From an uncultured Clostridia bacterium (lineage in GTDB: Bacteria > Bacillota > Clostridia > Oscillospirales > Ruminococcaceae), in NCBI GenBank assembly GCA_947625735.1, contig CANQPL010000012.1, positions 1-64,000 of the forward strand: a stretch of 64,000 nt of DNA. The letters run 5' to 3'. Of the stretch, positions 15,638-23,706 are shown piece by piece (positions within the stretch are counted from its first letter, which is position 1; each line of letters opens with the position of its first letter). The notes beneath the pieces were generated by a model. The model was not told the origin of the DNA. It saw only the letters and a program-made list of their open reading frames with translations, and made no database searches. The translations under genes and the position numbers were made by a program.

Positions 15638-16241
15638 AGAAGAAAAGGGCTGTTATTTTCTTCCTATTATAATTTCATGAAGCACCCCGAACCATTCACG
15701 AACCCGGAATGCAGGGAGATAATACAGGGGCGTTTCTGAGCTGACACTGTAATTTTCCGATCCCTGTTTATCCGCAATAACAGCTGCTCTCAGCTGATGA
15801 TAGCCGCTTGTGATGATAACGGCTTTTCTTTCAAGTCCAAGACTGTCTATTATTTCAATGGAATTTCTGATATTCTGAAAGGTGTTGACAGACTTTTCGT
15901 CCATATATATCCTGTCGGGAGAAATTCCCAGCTCAACAAGAAGAAAAGGGCTGTTATTTTCTTCCTATTATAATTTCATGAAGCACCCCGAACCATTCAC
16001 GTATCCAGAATGCAGGGAGATAATACAAGGGCGTTTCTGAGCTGACACTGTAATTTTCCAATCCCTGTTTATCCGCAATAACAGATGCCCTTAGCTGATG
16101 ATAGTCGCTTGTGATGATAACGGCTTTTCTTTCAAGTCCAAGACTGTCTATTATTTCAATGGAATTTCTGATATTCTGAAAGGTGTTGACAGACTTTTCG
16201 TCCATATATATCCTGTCGGGAGAAATTCCCAGCTCAACAAG
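15638..16241. repeat. 301-bp partial tandem duplication in the YdcF gene
   Basis: The block starting AGAAAAGGGC at 15641 recurs at 15942, and TTCCTATTA at 15661 recurs at 15962, an offset of 301 bases throughout. The copies differ at only a few positions (for example AACCCGG versus TATCCAG). The second copy is the 3' end of the intact gene; the first is a duplicate beyond its stop. Confidence 0.9.
15653..15937 (-). pseudogene. Duplicated 3' fragment of the YdcF-like gene
   Basis: Encodes a near copy of the last 90 or so residues of the neighbouring gene, including MDEKSVNTFQNIRNSIEII and WFGVLHEIIIGRK. There is no ribosome site and no N-terminal membrane part. An internal Met allows an 83-residue frame. 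It arose by the 301-bp duplication and is probably not a functional protein. Confidence 0.8.
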
Positions 16242-16754
16242 ACGATTTTTTATTGCAAGAGCCTCCGTCATAGGCTCATCATCGCCCTGTCCGCCCGCTG
16301 CAATGCAGATGACCGAGCTGTTTTCGGACAGATAACTATACGCCGCCTGTATACGTCTTTCAAGAGTAAGCGATGGTCCTGTGGGTTTTACATTGCAGCC
16401 GAGTACAATTACGGTAGCAGGCTCATCAGGAGGTGAGCTTATGGCACGTATCATAAAAATTGATATTGTTACTGCCGCAAGAACAGATACAATAATGAGC
16501 GTAACCATACCCGCAAGAAATGCCCGTCCCCATACATTCCCTGCCAGACTGTCCCATATTGACGGGAGCTGTTTCCTTTTCAGGGACAGTATAAGCACCG
16601 CCCCGCACATAAGAGCGCCCGCTATATTTCCGATATTTATATTGGAAAAAAATCCCACGGATAAAAACATCACAATCCCCAGCACAGAAAGGATCTCAAT
16701 TACACGAAAGCACACCGTTACCGATGTGCTTCTGCTAAGTAAAAACTCTCTCAT
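15954..16754 (-). CDS. YdcF-family (DUF218) membrane protein
   Basis: 266 residues. Three N-terminal hydrophobic segments (about 15-38, 42-58 and 75-100) precede a DUF218 domain with TVIVLGCNVKPTGPSLTLERRIQAAYSYL, CIAAGGQGDDEPMTEALAI, YMDEKSVNTFQNIRNS and ERKAVIITSDYHQLRA. The family (YdcF, SanA, ElyC) is linked to envelope polymer metabolism; the reaction is not firmly known. The start overlaps the stop of the upstream TSCPD gene by 4 bases (ATGA type), so the two are translationally coupled. Confidence 0.88.
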   Translation of the reverse strand: MREFLLSRSTSVTVCFRVIEILSVLGIVMFLSVGFFSNINIGNIAGALMCGAVLILSLKRKQLPSIWDSLAGNVWGRAFLAGMVTLIIVSVLAAVTISIFMIRAISSPPDEPATVIVLGCNVKPTGPSLTLERRIQAAYSYLSENSSVICIAAGGQGDDEPMTEALAIKNRLVELGISPDRIYMDEKSVNTFQNIRNSIEIIDSLGLERKAVIITSDYHQLRASVIADKQGLENYSVSSETPLYYLPAFWIREWFGVLHEIIIGRK

Positions 16755-16999
16755 GAATTTACAACGGTTTTCAGTGCCTGCGCCAGCTGATCAGGACATG
16801 ATGTGCCTTTGCCGTTGCAGTTGATCCTTTCGAGACGGGAAATAACGTCCTCCGCTTTCATTCCCTCCGCAAGACGTGCAACACCCTGTGTATTGCCGTT
16901 GCAGCCGCCTATAAACTGCACCTTTTTCACAATGCCCTCCTCAACATCAATAATTATCTTTCGTGAGCATACACCCTTTGGAGTATATTCAATTGTCAT
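16751..16999 (-). CDS. TSCPD-domain protein (TIGR03905-like)
   Basis: 82 residues, MTIEYTPKGVCSRKIIIDVEEG, with VQFIGGCNGNTQGVARLAEG and INCNGKGTSCPDQLAQAL. The conserved Cys residues and the T/SCPD motif match a small family related to the C-terminal domain of vitamin B12-dependent ribonucleotide reductases. Function unknown; a metal or thiol role is suggested by the Cys. It follows the PHP gene by 16 bases and overlaps the YdcF start, making a three-gene operon. Confidence 0.85.
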   Translation of the reverse strand: MTIEYTPKGVCSRKIIIDVEEGIVKKVQFIGGCNGNTQGVARLAEGMKAEDVISRLERINCNGKGTSCPDQLAQALKTVVNS

Positions 17000-17015
17000 G
17001 ATCTATCTTCCTTTC

Positions 17016-17849
17016 TTATTTTTTGCCGCACAGCTTTAAAATGCGGTCAATATTTTCCTTATCTGTAGTGTAAACACCCAGCGGTGTCGGCAGCTTATTG
17101 TAAAGACCGTGAAAATCCGAACCGCCCGTAACGATAAGATCATATTCGTTGGCAATGGCAAGGAGCCTTGCCTGCTGCTCCTCATCTGCGGAATAGTGAT
17201 ATACCTCCACTCCGTCTATCTTACCGTTTTTTGCCAGACTTTCAAGAAGCTCTTCGGAATCATACACCACAGGGTGTGCCAGCACTGCCGCTCCCCTTGC
17301 GGAATGTATCATCTCGATAACATAATTTACATCAGGATATTCCCTCTCCACAATGCAGGAGCCTGTCTTTTCGTTAAACAGCTCATCGTCCAGTCTGCCG
17401 TAGAAATGATTTGAGTATCCGTACTCGATAAGCGCATGAAGAATATGCTGCTTGAAAATGCTCTTTGAGCCGCTGATATGTTTTGTAACGTCCTCTAAGG
17501 CGATAGGGTAAAGTCTGCTGACGTTTTTGACCGTTTCAACAGCACAGGACTGTCTTATCTCGCTGCATCTGCGGCAGATGCCCTCAAGCCTGTCCGGCTT
17601 CTGGGGAGCATAGCAAAGTATATGCACCTTGCGGTTGCGCTCCTTGTCCCATGCGGTAAGCTCAACTCCGGGAATCGTCTGTATACCGTATCTTTCGCCC
17701 AGTATTTTTGCTCTTGATATTGACGACATTGTATCGTGATCGGTTATGGATATAAAGTCAAGGTCGAGCCTTTTTGCCTGTGCAATGACCTCCTCCATTC
17801 CGAGAGAACCGTCTGACAGGGTAGTATGTACATGAAGATCGCCTTTCAT
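17016..17849 (-). CDS. PHP-domain metal-dependent phosphoesterase (TrpH/YciV-like)
   Basis: 277 residues. It begins KGDLHVHTTLSDGS, with the PHP metal motif HxH at DLHVH. Then follow FISITDHDTM, TIPGVELTA, AVLAHPVVY and TGGSDFHG, the four metal-binding motifs of the family. Relatives act as 3'-5' exonucleases or nucleoside 3',5'-bisphosphate phosphatases. The start is ATG 17847-17849, with AAAGGA 8 bases upstream; a GTG at 17867 extends the frame but overlaps that ribosome site. First gene of the operon with the TSCPD and YdcF genes. Confidence 0.9.
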   Translation of the reverse strand: MKGDLHVHTTLSDGSLGMEEVIAQAKRLDLDFISITDHDTMSSISRAKILGERYGIQTIPGVELTAWDKERNRKVHILCYAPQKPDRLEGICRRCSEIRQSCAVETVKNVSRLYPIALEDVTKHISGSKSIFKQHILHALIEYGYSNHFYGRLDDELFNEKTGSCIVEREYPDVNYVIEMIHSARGAAVLAHPVVYDSEELLESLAKNGKIDGVEVYHYSADEEQQARLLAIANEYDLIVTGGSDFHGLYNKLPTPLGVYTTDKENIDRILKLCGKK

Positions 17850-18143
17850 ATTTATCGATCCTTTCACTTGGTATGATGCGCCTTTATTCCCGACACATTA
17901 TATACTATGATATTATACCACAATGCTATGTAGGGAATCAATAGTTTTTGCGATTTTTACAAATATATTTTACCTTTTGACATAATATGCAGCCTTTTTC
18001 TCAGCACTTTTCACAAGATAATGTGCTTTTTTTGTGGAATATTTTGGCAAATAATAGGTTACAAAGATTTACGCCGAACCTGTCCGTTAAATATTAGGAG
18101 CTTGCCGATAACCGGAAATTTAAAAGACTGTTACATAAATAAA
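17850..18143. other. AT-rich intergenic region
   Basis: Upstream region of the PHP operon. I see no gene, tRNA or strong hairpin; the end adjoins the terminator at 18144. Confidence 0.6.
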
Positions 18144-18173
18144 GCGGCTCCCATAATTTTTCATGGGAGCCGC
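18144..18173 (-). terminator. Terminator of the DUF4358-like lipoprotein gene
   Basis: Stem GCGGCTCCCAT / ATGGGAGCCGC followed on the minus strand by TTTATTT. Confidence 0.8.
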
Positions 18174-18181
18174 CCGATATA

Positions 18182-18898
18182 TCAGTTGTTGTTAAAATAA
18201 TCGTTAATTGACTCTTCTGCCGCTGCGGCATTGTCACCGATAATGAAATAAGCATAGCTGCCGTTTGTGCCCACAATTGAGGCAGCAGCAAGCTCCTGAT
18301 CGTGAGGATACCACGCATCTGTTTCAATGGCTTTGGTCTGCCTTGCTTCAAGATCCGCCTTTGCACTTTCCGTATCATCTGCATCTATAATAATTATCTC
18401 ACTCATAGACGCACTCATGGGACACTGCATGATAATCAGCTCCCTGTAGTTTGCATTTTCGGGATCAAGCGTGAAAAAATCACTGATTATCACAGGATCG
18501 GTGACCTCCTCCATTGCAGGCCACTCGCTTTCGGACAAAACCTTATCCACAACGGGCATCAGAGGATTTTCTGATGTATCCTCATCAATTATCTCCTCCT
18601 CCGTCAGCTCCTCCTCAGAGGTCTGTACATCGGTTTTATCAGGAATATCGGGGAAATAAAGGTCAAGGTCAAGATCTGTCTCCTCCTCCATTTCCACGTC
18701 CTCGGCAAATTCGGATTCTATAGCGGAATCCTCCGCCTCCTCATCGGAAGCATTCCCTGTATCTCCTGTCTCCTCGGAAACTTCTTCTCCTGCTGTTATG
18801 GACATTTCCGTGCTGCCGCTGCTGTTATTCCCGCTGCATGATGAGAAACAAAGTATTGTCAATGATATGGCGATAAGTGCCATTATTTTCCTTTTCAT
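18182..18898 (-). CDS. Acidic lipoprotein, DUF4358-like
   Basis: 238 residues. The lipoprotein signal has lipobox FSSC (Cys about 21). A very acidic linker (about 35-110, long Glu/Asp runs) leads to a C-terminal domain of about 110 residues: DPVIISDFFTLDPENANYRELIIMQ, SEIIIIDADDTESAKADLEARQ and AYFIIGDNAAAAEESI. The last block resembles DUF4358, common in Clostridia and of unknown function. Anchored outside the membrane, with the linker probably spanning part of the wall. Monocistronic. Confidence 0.75.
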   Translation of the reverse strand: MKRKIMALIAISLTILCFSSCSGNNSSGSTEMSITAGEEVSEETGDTGNASDEEAEDSAIESEFAEDVEMEEETDLDLDLYFPDIPDKTDVQTSEEELTEEEIIDEDTSENPLMPVVDKVLSESEWPAMEEVTDPVIISDFFTLDPENANYRELIIMQCPMSASMSEIIIIDADDTESAKADLEARQTKAIETDAWYPHDQELAAASIVGTNGSYAYFIIGDNAAAAEESINDYFNNN

Positions 18899-19216
18899 AA
18901 ATATTTTTTCCTTTCAATTATATGTAATACCTTATAGGTATCAAGTCTATTATAACAGGTTTACAGAAAAAATCAAGTGTATCATTAAAAATTAATTATT
19001 TTATAATAAATTATGCAAATATTTTGCAAAAAAATTTGATAAATCCGATAGAATGAATAATTATATCAAATAATAATAAAAATTAGTGTAATTTGCCTAT
19101 TGCCTTTATGTGACAGGATATGTTATTATTTTAATATACTCTCCGATAGACCGCAAGGAACAATGTGCCTTGTGTTCCGTCTTATATACCCCTATCCAAG
19201 GAAAGGACAGATAATA
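18899..19216. other. Divergent intergenic region before the carboxypeptidase gene
   Basis: AT-rich. It contains a weak hairpin around 19160-19180 (GGAACA / TGTTCC) in the leader of the downstream gene. No small gene is supported. Confidence 0.5.
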
Positions 19217-20317
19217 ATGGCAGGTCGCCGTACACGCCGCTACAGTGCGGCTCAGGCAAGAAGAAGAAAAGCTATTGAAGGCTGGATATATATTATTCTC
19301 ATACTTATGCTGTTCGGAGGCTGCCTCTGGCTGCTCACATCAGCACTTTCGCAGATAAGGACGGTAAAGGAATATATCGTTGATGATTCTGCATATCAGG
19401 TGCTTGCCTCTCTCCCCTCCCAGAGCGAGTACGAGGTGCAGAAAAAGGAGGAGGAGCTTGCTGTTGCCAACGAGATATTCGAGCAGAAAGACAGCTATCC
19501 CATTGAAATGGTAATTCAGACTCCTTATTTTGTAATGTATGATGTGCAGGGCAAGCAGGTGCTTTATGCCAAAAATGCCGATGATAAGGCATATCCTGCC
19601 AGCACTACAAAGATACTTACCGCTGCGGTCATGATGGAAAACACTCCCGAGGACATGATTTTTAATGTGGGAGATGAGCAGGATATGGTAAATCCCGGCT
19701 CCAGCCTTGCCGTACTCAACAAAGGTCAGAGCAAGCTGGACAGGGATATGATGCTCGATGCTATCATGATCCCCTCCGGAAATGATGCCGCCTACTGTGC
19801 TGCGGCGGAAACAGGCAGGATAATTGCGGGAAATGATTCCCTCGGCGCAGAAGAGGCTGTAAACGTCTTTATCAACAAAATGAACGACACAGCAAGGGAA
19901 ATAGGCTGCAAAAATTCCAATTTCACCTGTCCTGACGGCTTTCATAATGATAAACATTATACCACTGCAATGGATCTTCTGAGAATTACCCTTTATTCGG
20001 AGAAATTCCCCGAGATCGCCGAATCGGGAACAAAGACCTACAGAGAGCTTTCCTATCTTTCGGGAGAGCAGATATTCTGGAATAATTCAAACAAGCTCAT
20101 TCAGCCCGACAGCGAATACTACTACACCTATGCTACGGGACTGAAAACGGGAATGACAGATATGTCGGGATACTGCGTGGTCGCAACTGCGGAAAGATTC
20201 GGTCATGAACTTATAATAGTAAGTCTGGGAAGTGAAAATTCAAACGTCCGCTGGAGCGAAGTGATCGCCCTTTTTGATGCGGGGTTTGCTTACATAAGGA
20301 ATAATGACATGGGCTGA
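19217..20317 (+). CDS. D-alanyl-D-alanine carboxypeptidase (penicillin-binding protein, S11 family)
   Basis: 366 residues from ATG 19217 (AAAGGACAG upstream); an upstream in-frame start at 19100 has no ribosome site. A basic N-terminus and one transmembrane helix (about 24-45) anchor it, unlike the usual cleaved signal plus C-terminal amphipathic helix. Catalytic motifs are complete: SxxK in PASTTKIL, SxN in PSGNDA and KTG in GLKTGMTD. It trims the terminal D-Ala of peptidoglycan stems. A coiled Glu-rich stretch (YEVQKKEEELAVANEIFEQK) links anchor and enzyme. Confidence 0.93.
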   Translation: MAGRRTRRYSAAQARRRKAIEGWIYIILILMLFGGCLWLLTSALSQIRTVKEYIVDDSAYQVLASLPSQSEYEVQKKEEELAVANEIFEQKDSYPIEMVIQTPYFVMYDVQGKQVLYAKNADDKAYPASTTKILTAAVMMENTPEDMIFNVGDEQDMVNPGSSLAVLNKGQSKLDRDMMLDAIMIPSGNDAAYCAAAETGRIIAGNDSLGAEEAVNVFINKMNDTAREIGCKNSNFTCPDGFHNDKHYTTAMDLLRITLYSEKFPEIAESGTKTYRELSYLSGEQIFWNNSNKLIQPDSEYYYTYATGLKTGMTDMSGYCVVATAERFGHELIIVSLGSENSNVRWSEVIALFDAGFAYIRNNDMG

Positions 20318-20318
20318 T

Positions 20319-21191
20319 TCATCTGCATTTTCCGCAGAATGAACAGCCGTTGCAGATAGGTCTGCTGCCGCAAAGGGTGCAGCTTTCGCCGAAAAAAGGA
20401 GTATAAAGCTCCTCCTTGGGAATACGGACACCGAAACGGTCGGTAAGGATATATTCATGCTCCCGCCCTTTAAAGCTGATACCCGATCTGTACGCCATTT
20501 CAGACTGTATGCGCTTGTTTTTGAGTGTGTACAGTCTGTTATTTTTTATAAATTTTGTTCCTGTTTCGATAAATGTAAAGGAAACATTCTGTCTGCAGCA
20601 CTGCTCAGAAAGCGATACTACCCATTCCCACCTGCATGGACGGCAGCCGCTGTAATTTTCTCCCCCGCAGATAACCTGCTCTATCTGACCTGTAGCAAGA
20701 TAATTTTCAATATCCGCCTCTCCGATAAAGGGTGCGCACATAATGCCCTTATGCTTAAATGGCAGGCTCAGAAGAACAGGTATGCGCTCCCCTGCTCTGC
20801 GGTCATTTTCTGCGGATACATTCATCATCACATTTTCCCAGCCGTCTCCCCAATCTGAGGGCAGACACCTTTCTGCACGGTTTATCCTTTTAGTGAGAAT
20901 ATAGAATTTAACATCAGGGCGCATTCTTATAATGTCCCACACCTCATCACGCCAGCCGTCCGCCTCCTCAAGAAAGAAATCCGAGGTCATGCATATGCGG
21001 ACAGTTTCTCCGCTTTTTATCTTATAATCTCCATGCCTGTCCCGCTGCAGGGGTTTATCAAAATCATTTTTCACACGGTAGATATTTCTGCCGTTTCCGT
21101 CTCTCATGCTGTCAAGAAAGTACATATAACAATTTTCGCAGCCCTCGCTTATCTTTATGCAGCCGTGCCACGGATTCCATATATCGTGCAT
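20319..21191 (-). CDS. DUF5131 (phage Gp37/Gp68-like) protein with Cys-rich tail
   Basis: 290 residues: IWNPWHGCIKISEGCENCYMY, VRICMTSDFFLEEADGWRDEVWDIIRMRPDVKFYILTKR, then QVICGGENYSGCRPCRWEW. The GCxxxSxGCxxCY block is a three-Cys motif of the DUF5131 family, suggested to be radical-SAM-like or metal-binding. The C-terminus adds seven Cys in about 20 residues (CTLCGSRPICNGCSFCGKC), like a zinc ribbon. The reaction is unknown. It is convergent to the carboxypeptidase gene with 1 base between stops and no terminator. Confidence 0.85.
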   Translation of the reverse strand: MHDIWNPWHGCIKISEGCENCYMYFLDSMRDGNGRNIYRVKNDFDKPLQRDRHGDYKIKSGETVRICMTSDFFLEEADGWRDEVWDIIRMRPDVKFYILTKRINRAERCLPSDWGDGWENVMMNVSAENDRRAGERIPVLLSLPFKHKGIMCAPFIGEADIENYLATGQIEQVICGGENYSGCRPCRWEWVVSLSEQCCRQNVSFTFIETGTKFIKNNRLYTLKNKRIQSEMAYRSGISFKGREHEYILTDRFGVRIPKEELYTPFFGESCTLCGSRPICNGCSFCGKCR

Positions 21192-21336
21192 ATTTTTACC
21201 GCCTTTTTGAAATTCTTGTCATATATTATAGCATATTTTTTTATGATTGTAAATTATTTTTAAGGATACTATATCAAAAACAACTTAAAATAGGTAAAAT
21301 ATCAATAATGTTTGAGATAACAGAAGGGGCAAAATC

Positions 21337-21456
21337 ATGATGAGCAATGATATTTACAATTATAGTCGAAATGTCATTTGTGCTGCTGAGATGAGGACTG
21401 CTTATAGGGCTAATTTCAAGGGCGGTGTTATTTTGATGAAAGAAAATCAGAAATAA
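21337..21456 (+). CDS. Putative small protein of 39 residues upstream of the DpnI-like gene
   Basis: MMSNDIYNYSRNVICAAEMRT at its start and KENQK at its end, preceded by GAAGGGG 8 bases before the ATG. AT-rich like the following gene, with a promoter between the two. It could be a remnant or a small regulator; only the ribosome site supports it. Confidence 0.35.
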   Translation: MMSNDIYNYSRNVICAAEMRTAYRANFKGGVILMKENQK

Positions 21457-21534
21457 CCGCATTTATACTTATTTCGGAAATGATCTTACCTTGTAATTGA
21501 GATAAGACTTTTTCAAAAAAATGATGTTAGCCTA

Positions 21535-21563
21535 TTGACTTTCAAAGGATAATGCGTTATAAT
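21535..21563 (+). promoter_or_regulatory. Promoter of the DpnI-like gene
   Basis: TTGACT (21535-21540), 17-base spacer, TATAAT (21558-21563), 64 bases before the ATG. Confidence 0.75.
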
Positions 21564-21627
21564 TAAATAAATTAGATGAATATTTATATTTTGACATATG
21601 GCAATATATAGATTGGTTTGATTTTTA

Positions 21628-22395
21628 ATGAATTTAGAAATGAATAAAAGCTTGATTTCATTTTATAGCAGTGAAAGTCAAAGAATACGAATAATGAGCG
21701 AATTATGGACTTTTGAAAATATGTTTTGTCCCTGCTGTGGCGTTCCTCATATTTCCAAAGTTAACAACAATGCAGCTGTTGCGGATTTTGTGTGTAACAA
21801 CTGCGGAAGTATATTTGAGTTGAAAACTAAACAAGGAAGAATAGGCAATAAAATAAATGATGGCTCTTATGATACAATGATAGAAAGAATATGCAGCCAT
21901 ACAAATCCGGATTTATTTGTGATGAGATATTCAACAAATTATTGTATTACTGACTTGACTATTATTCCTAAGTTTTTCTTTGTCCCTAAAATAATAGAAA
22001 AAAGGAAACCTCTTGCACCAACTGCAAAACGAGCAGGGTGGATAGGCTGTAACATTTTATATTCAAACATTCCGAAACAGGGCAAAATAGATATTATAAA
22101 GAACAGTTCTGTCAAGCCTGTTGGTGAAATAGTAGAAAAATATAGTATAATCAAAAAATTACAAACAATGGACCTTGAATCAAGAAGTTGGCTTCTTGAT
22201 ATACTAAGCTGCGTTAATAACATACCTACTAATGAATTTACACTGAAAGACATTTATAAATATGTTGATGTTTTACAACAAATACATATTAACAATAATA
22301 ATGTTGAAGCTAAAATACGTCAACAACTCCAATTTTTAAGAGACAAAGGATTTATAGAATTTCTTGAGAGAGGGCATTATAAAAAAATAATTTGA
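21628..22395 (+). CDS. DpnI-like methyl-directed (type IIM) restriction endonuclease
   Basis: 255 residues, as in DpnI (254). Shared blocks recalled from DpnI: zinc pairs CPCC and CNNC; the PD-(D/E)xK core VADF...FELK (Asp about 50, Glu-x-Lys about 61-63); INDGSYDTM; KPLAPTAKRAGWIGCNI; and a C-terminal winged helix with EFTLKDIYKYVDVLQ, KIRQQLQFLRDKGFIEF and RGHYKK. DpnI cuts G(6mA)TC sites, so the host should not Dam-methylate its DNA. No methylase or other restriction gene is near. The gene is clearly AT-richer than its neighbours and has little ribosome site before ATG 21628 (ATG 21640 is an alternative), both signs of recent transfer. Confidence 0.93.
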   Translation: MNLEMNKSLISFYSSESQRIRIMSELWTFENMFCPCCGVPHISKVNNNAAVADFVCNNCGSIFELKTKQGRIGNKINDGSYDTMIERICSHTNPDLFVMRYSTNYCITDLTIIPKFFFVPKIIEKRKPLAPTAKRAGWIGCNILYSNIPKQGKIDIIKNSSVKPVGEIVEKYSIIKKLQTMDLESRSWLLDILSCVNNIPTNEFTLKDIYKYVDVLQQIHINNNNVEAKIRQQLQFLRDKGFIEFLERGHYKKII

Positions 22396-22501
22396 AGCAA
22401 AAACACATTGATCATTTTCAAACGTGTAGACATGGCAGCCTATGATGCTCAGATGGCGTAGAGATTGCTTTACTTATTTTCCGGTAAATATCATCTTTCA
22501 G

Positions 22502-22545
22502 ATATTCTCAATAAGACGATTTGGATCCTGTTGAGAATTTTTTAT
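22502..22545 (+). terminator. Terminator after the DpnI-like gene
   Basis: Stem ATTCTCAA / TTGAGAAT with a U-rich tail (TTTTTTAT). Confidence 0.75.
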
Positions 22546-22566
22546 ACCCTATATAAGTCTGCAAAC

Positions 22567-22606
22567 TCCCGGGAAACGCCCTGTAAGCATTTCCCGGGAG
22601 TTTTTC
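22567..22606 (+). terminator. Second hairpin downstream of the DpnI-like gene
   Basis: Stem ACTCCCGGGAAA / TTTCCCGGGAGT followed by TTTTTC. The 180 bases up to the next hairpin hold nothing recognisable. Confidence 0.75.
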
Positions 22607-22784
22607 TTCAGCGGTTAGTTTTTGTTCTTTACTGTTTCCCTGACAGCCATGTTACTGCTATTTAAAATACTAAAAACCGCACAATACCTTATCAATTACA
22701 AATTCCCCGATAAGGAGCAGTGACCTTGTGTGAATATGAAAAAAATTCCGGTGTCTGTAAATGTGCATTATACTTGTAAAGAAA

Positions 22785-22816
22785 AATGCCCGACGGAGAA
22801 ATTACCGTCGGGCATT
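22785..22816 (-). terminator. Terminator of the Cys-rich protein gene
   Basis: Stem AATGCCCGACGG / CCGTCGGGCATT; on the minus strand it is followed by TTTTCTTT. Confidence 0.88.
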
Positions 22817-22832
22817 AAGATTTTCTGACATT

Positions 22833-23615
22833 TTAACCTACCTGAGGAGCATCATCATCAGGATCAAAGCCGTAGTCATCTGAATGTTCGGGCTGTGGCT
22901 CACTGCGGCATTTCTTTCCGGAGGAGGGGAAAAATTCCTCTGTGGGAAATTCTATCCTCTCAAACACCTGACAGGGCGTTTCTGCGGGAGCGCAGCACTC
23001 CTTGTCGGGAATGCAGTAATCGTAGGTGGGTATCAGTATGGAAACAGGACGGGTAAGCTGTACTACCGAGAATAACCCCAGCGTAACCACAATACCCCGC
23101 ACGGGTGCAAGCTCCGATTTCAGATTTATGCACTCGATCTTTGTTTCAAGCGCAATAGGCTCTACCACGCTGACCGTAACCTTCGGCATATTGACAATGC
23201 GGCAGCAGCGGTCTGTTTCCCCTGAGGAATCGTCCTCGCTGGTAAAGGTCTTGATATTGCCCTTGCTGCCGAAAAGAATTACCCGCTTGTTCCAGACGGC
23301 TGTCCCTTTCAGAGTGACCGCTTCATCGGTACAGGTCTGCTCATAGGCGTCCATGACCAGACGAAAGGTATAGGTGATGTCAACGGAATAGTAGCCGTTT
23401 TTGAACGGTACACTGTCCACGGCAATGCAGACGTTGGAAACATCTACACAGCGGGTCTTGACGATAGTCATGCACTCGGAAAGACAGCTCCCCGGATCAA
23501 GAACTACGCAAAGATCGGGTATGCAGTCACGCTCTGAGCAGGTGTCAAAGATACGCTGAGCCTCTATGCACATAGCCTCCCTGAAGCAGTCATCGACTTT
23601 ATAATCATCTATCAT
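22833..23615 (-). CDS. Cysteine-rich conserved protein, possibly spore-coat related
   Basis: 260 residues with about 19 Cys, no signal peptide and no membrane segment. It starts MIDDYKVDDCFREAMCIEAQRIFDTC; the middle is a beta-rich region (VDSVPFKNGYYSVDITYTFRL, VTLKGTAVWNKRVILFGSKG). Later parts are KVTVSVVEPIALETKIECI and CCAPAETPCQVF, with an Asp-rich tail. The beta block recalls SPOCS-type domains of spore assembly proteins, but I cannot claim a match. Cytoplasmic Cys-rich proteins of this sort in spore formers often enter the coat; that is inference. Monocistronic with a strong terminator and AGGAGG before the start. Confidence 0.55.
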   Translation of the reverse strand: MIDDYKVDDCFREAMCIEAQRIFDTCSERDCIPDLCVVLDPGSCLSECMTIVKTRCVDVSNVCIAVDSVPFKNGYYSVDITYTFRLVMDAYEQTCTDEAVTLKGTAVWNKRVILFGSKGNIKTFTSEDDSSGETDRCCRIVNMPKVTVSVVEPIALETKIECINLKSELAPVRGIVVTLGLFSVVQLTRPVSILIPTYDYCIPDKECCAPAETPCQVFERIEFPTEEFFPSSGKKCRSEPQPEHSDDYGFDPDDDAPQVG

Positions 23616-23706
23616 AAAACAAACCTCCTATGTAAATCTATATACAATATGATATTCACACAGGAGGAAGAATGTGCAGATAAGCAGGATTTTTCAGGAA
23701 TTGTTC

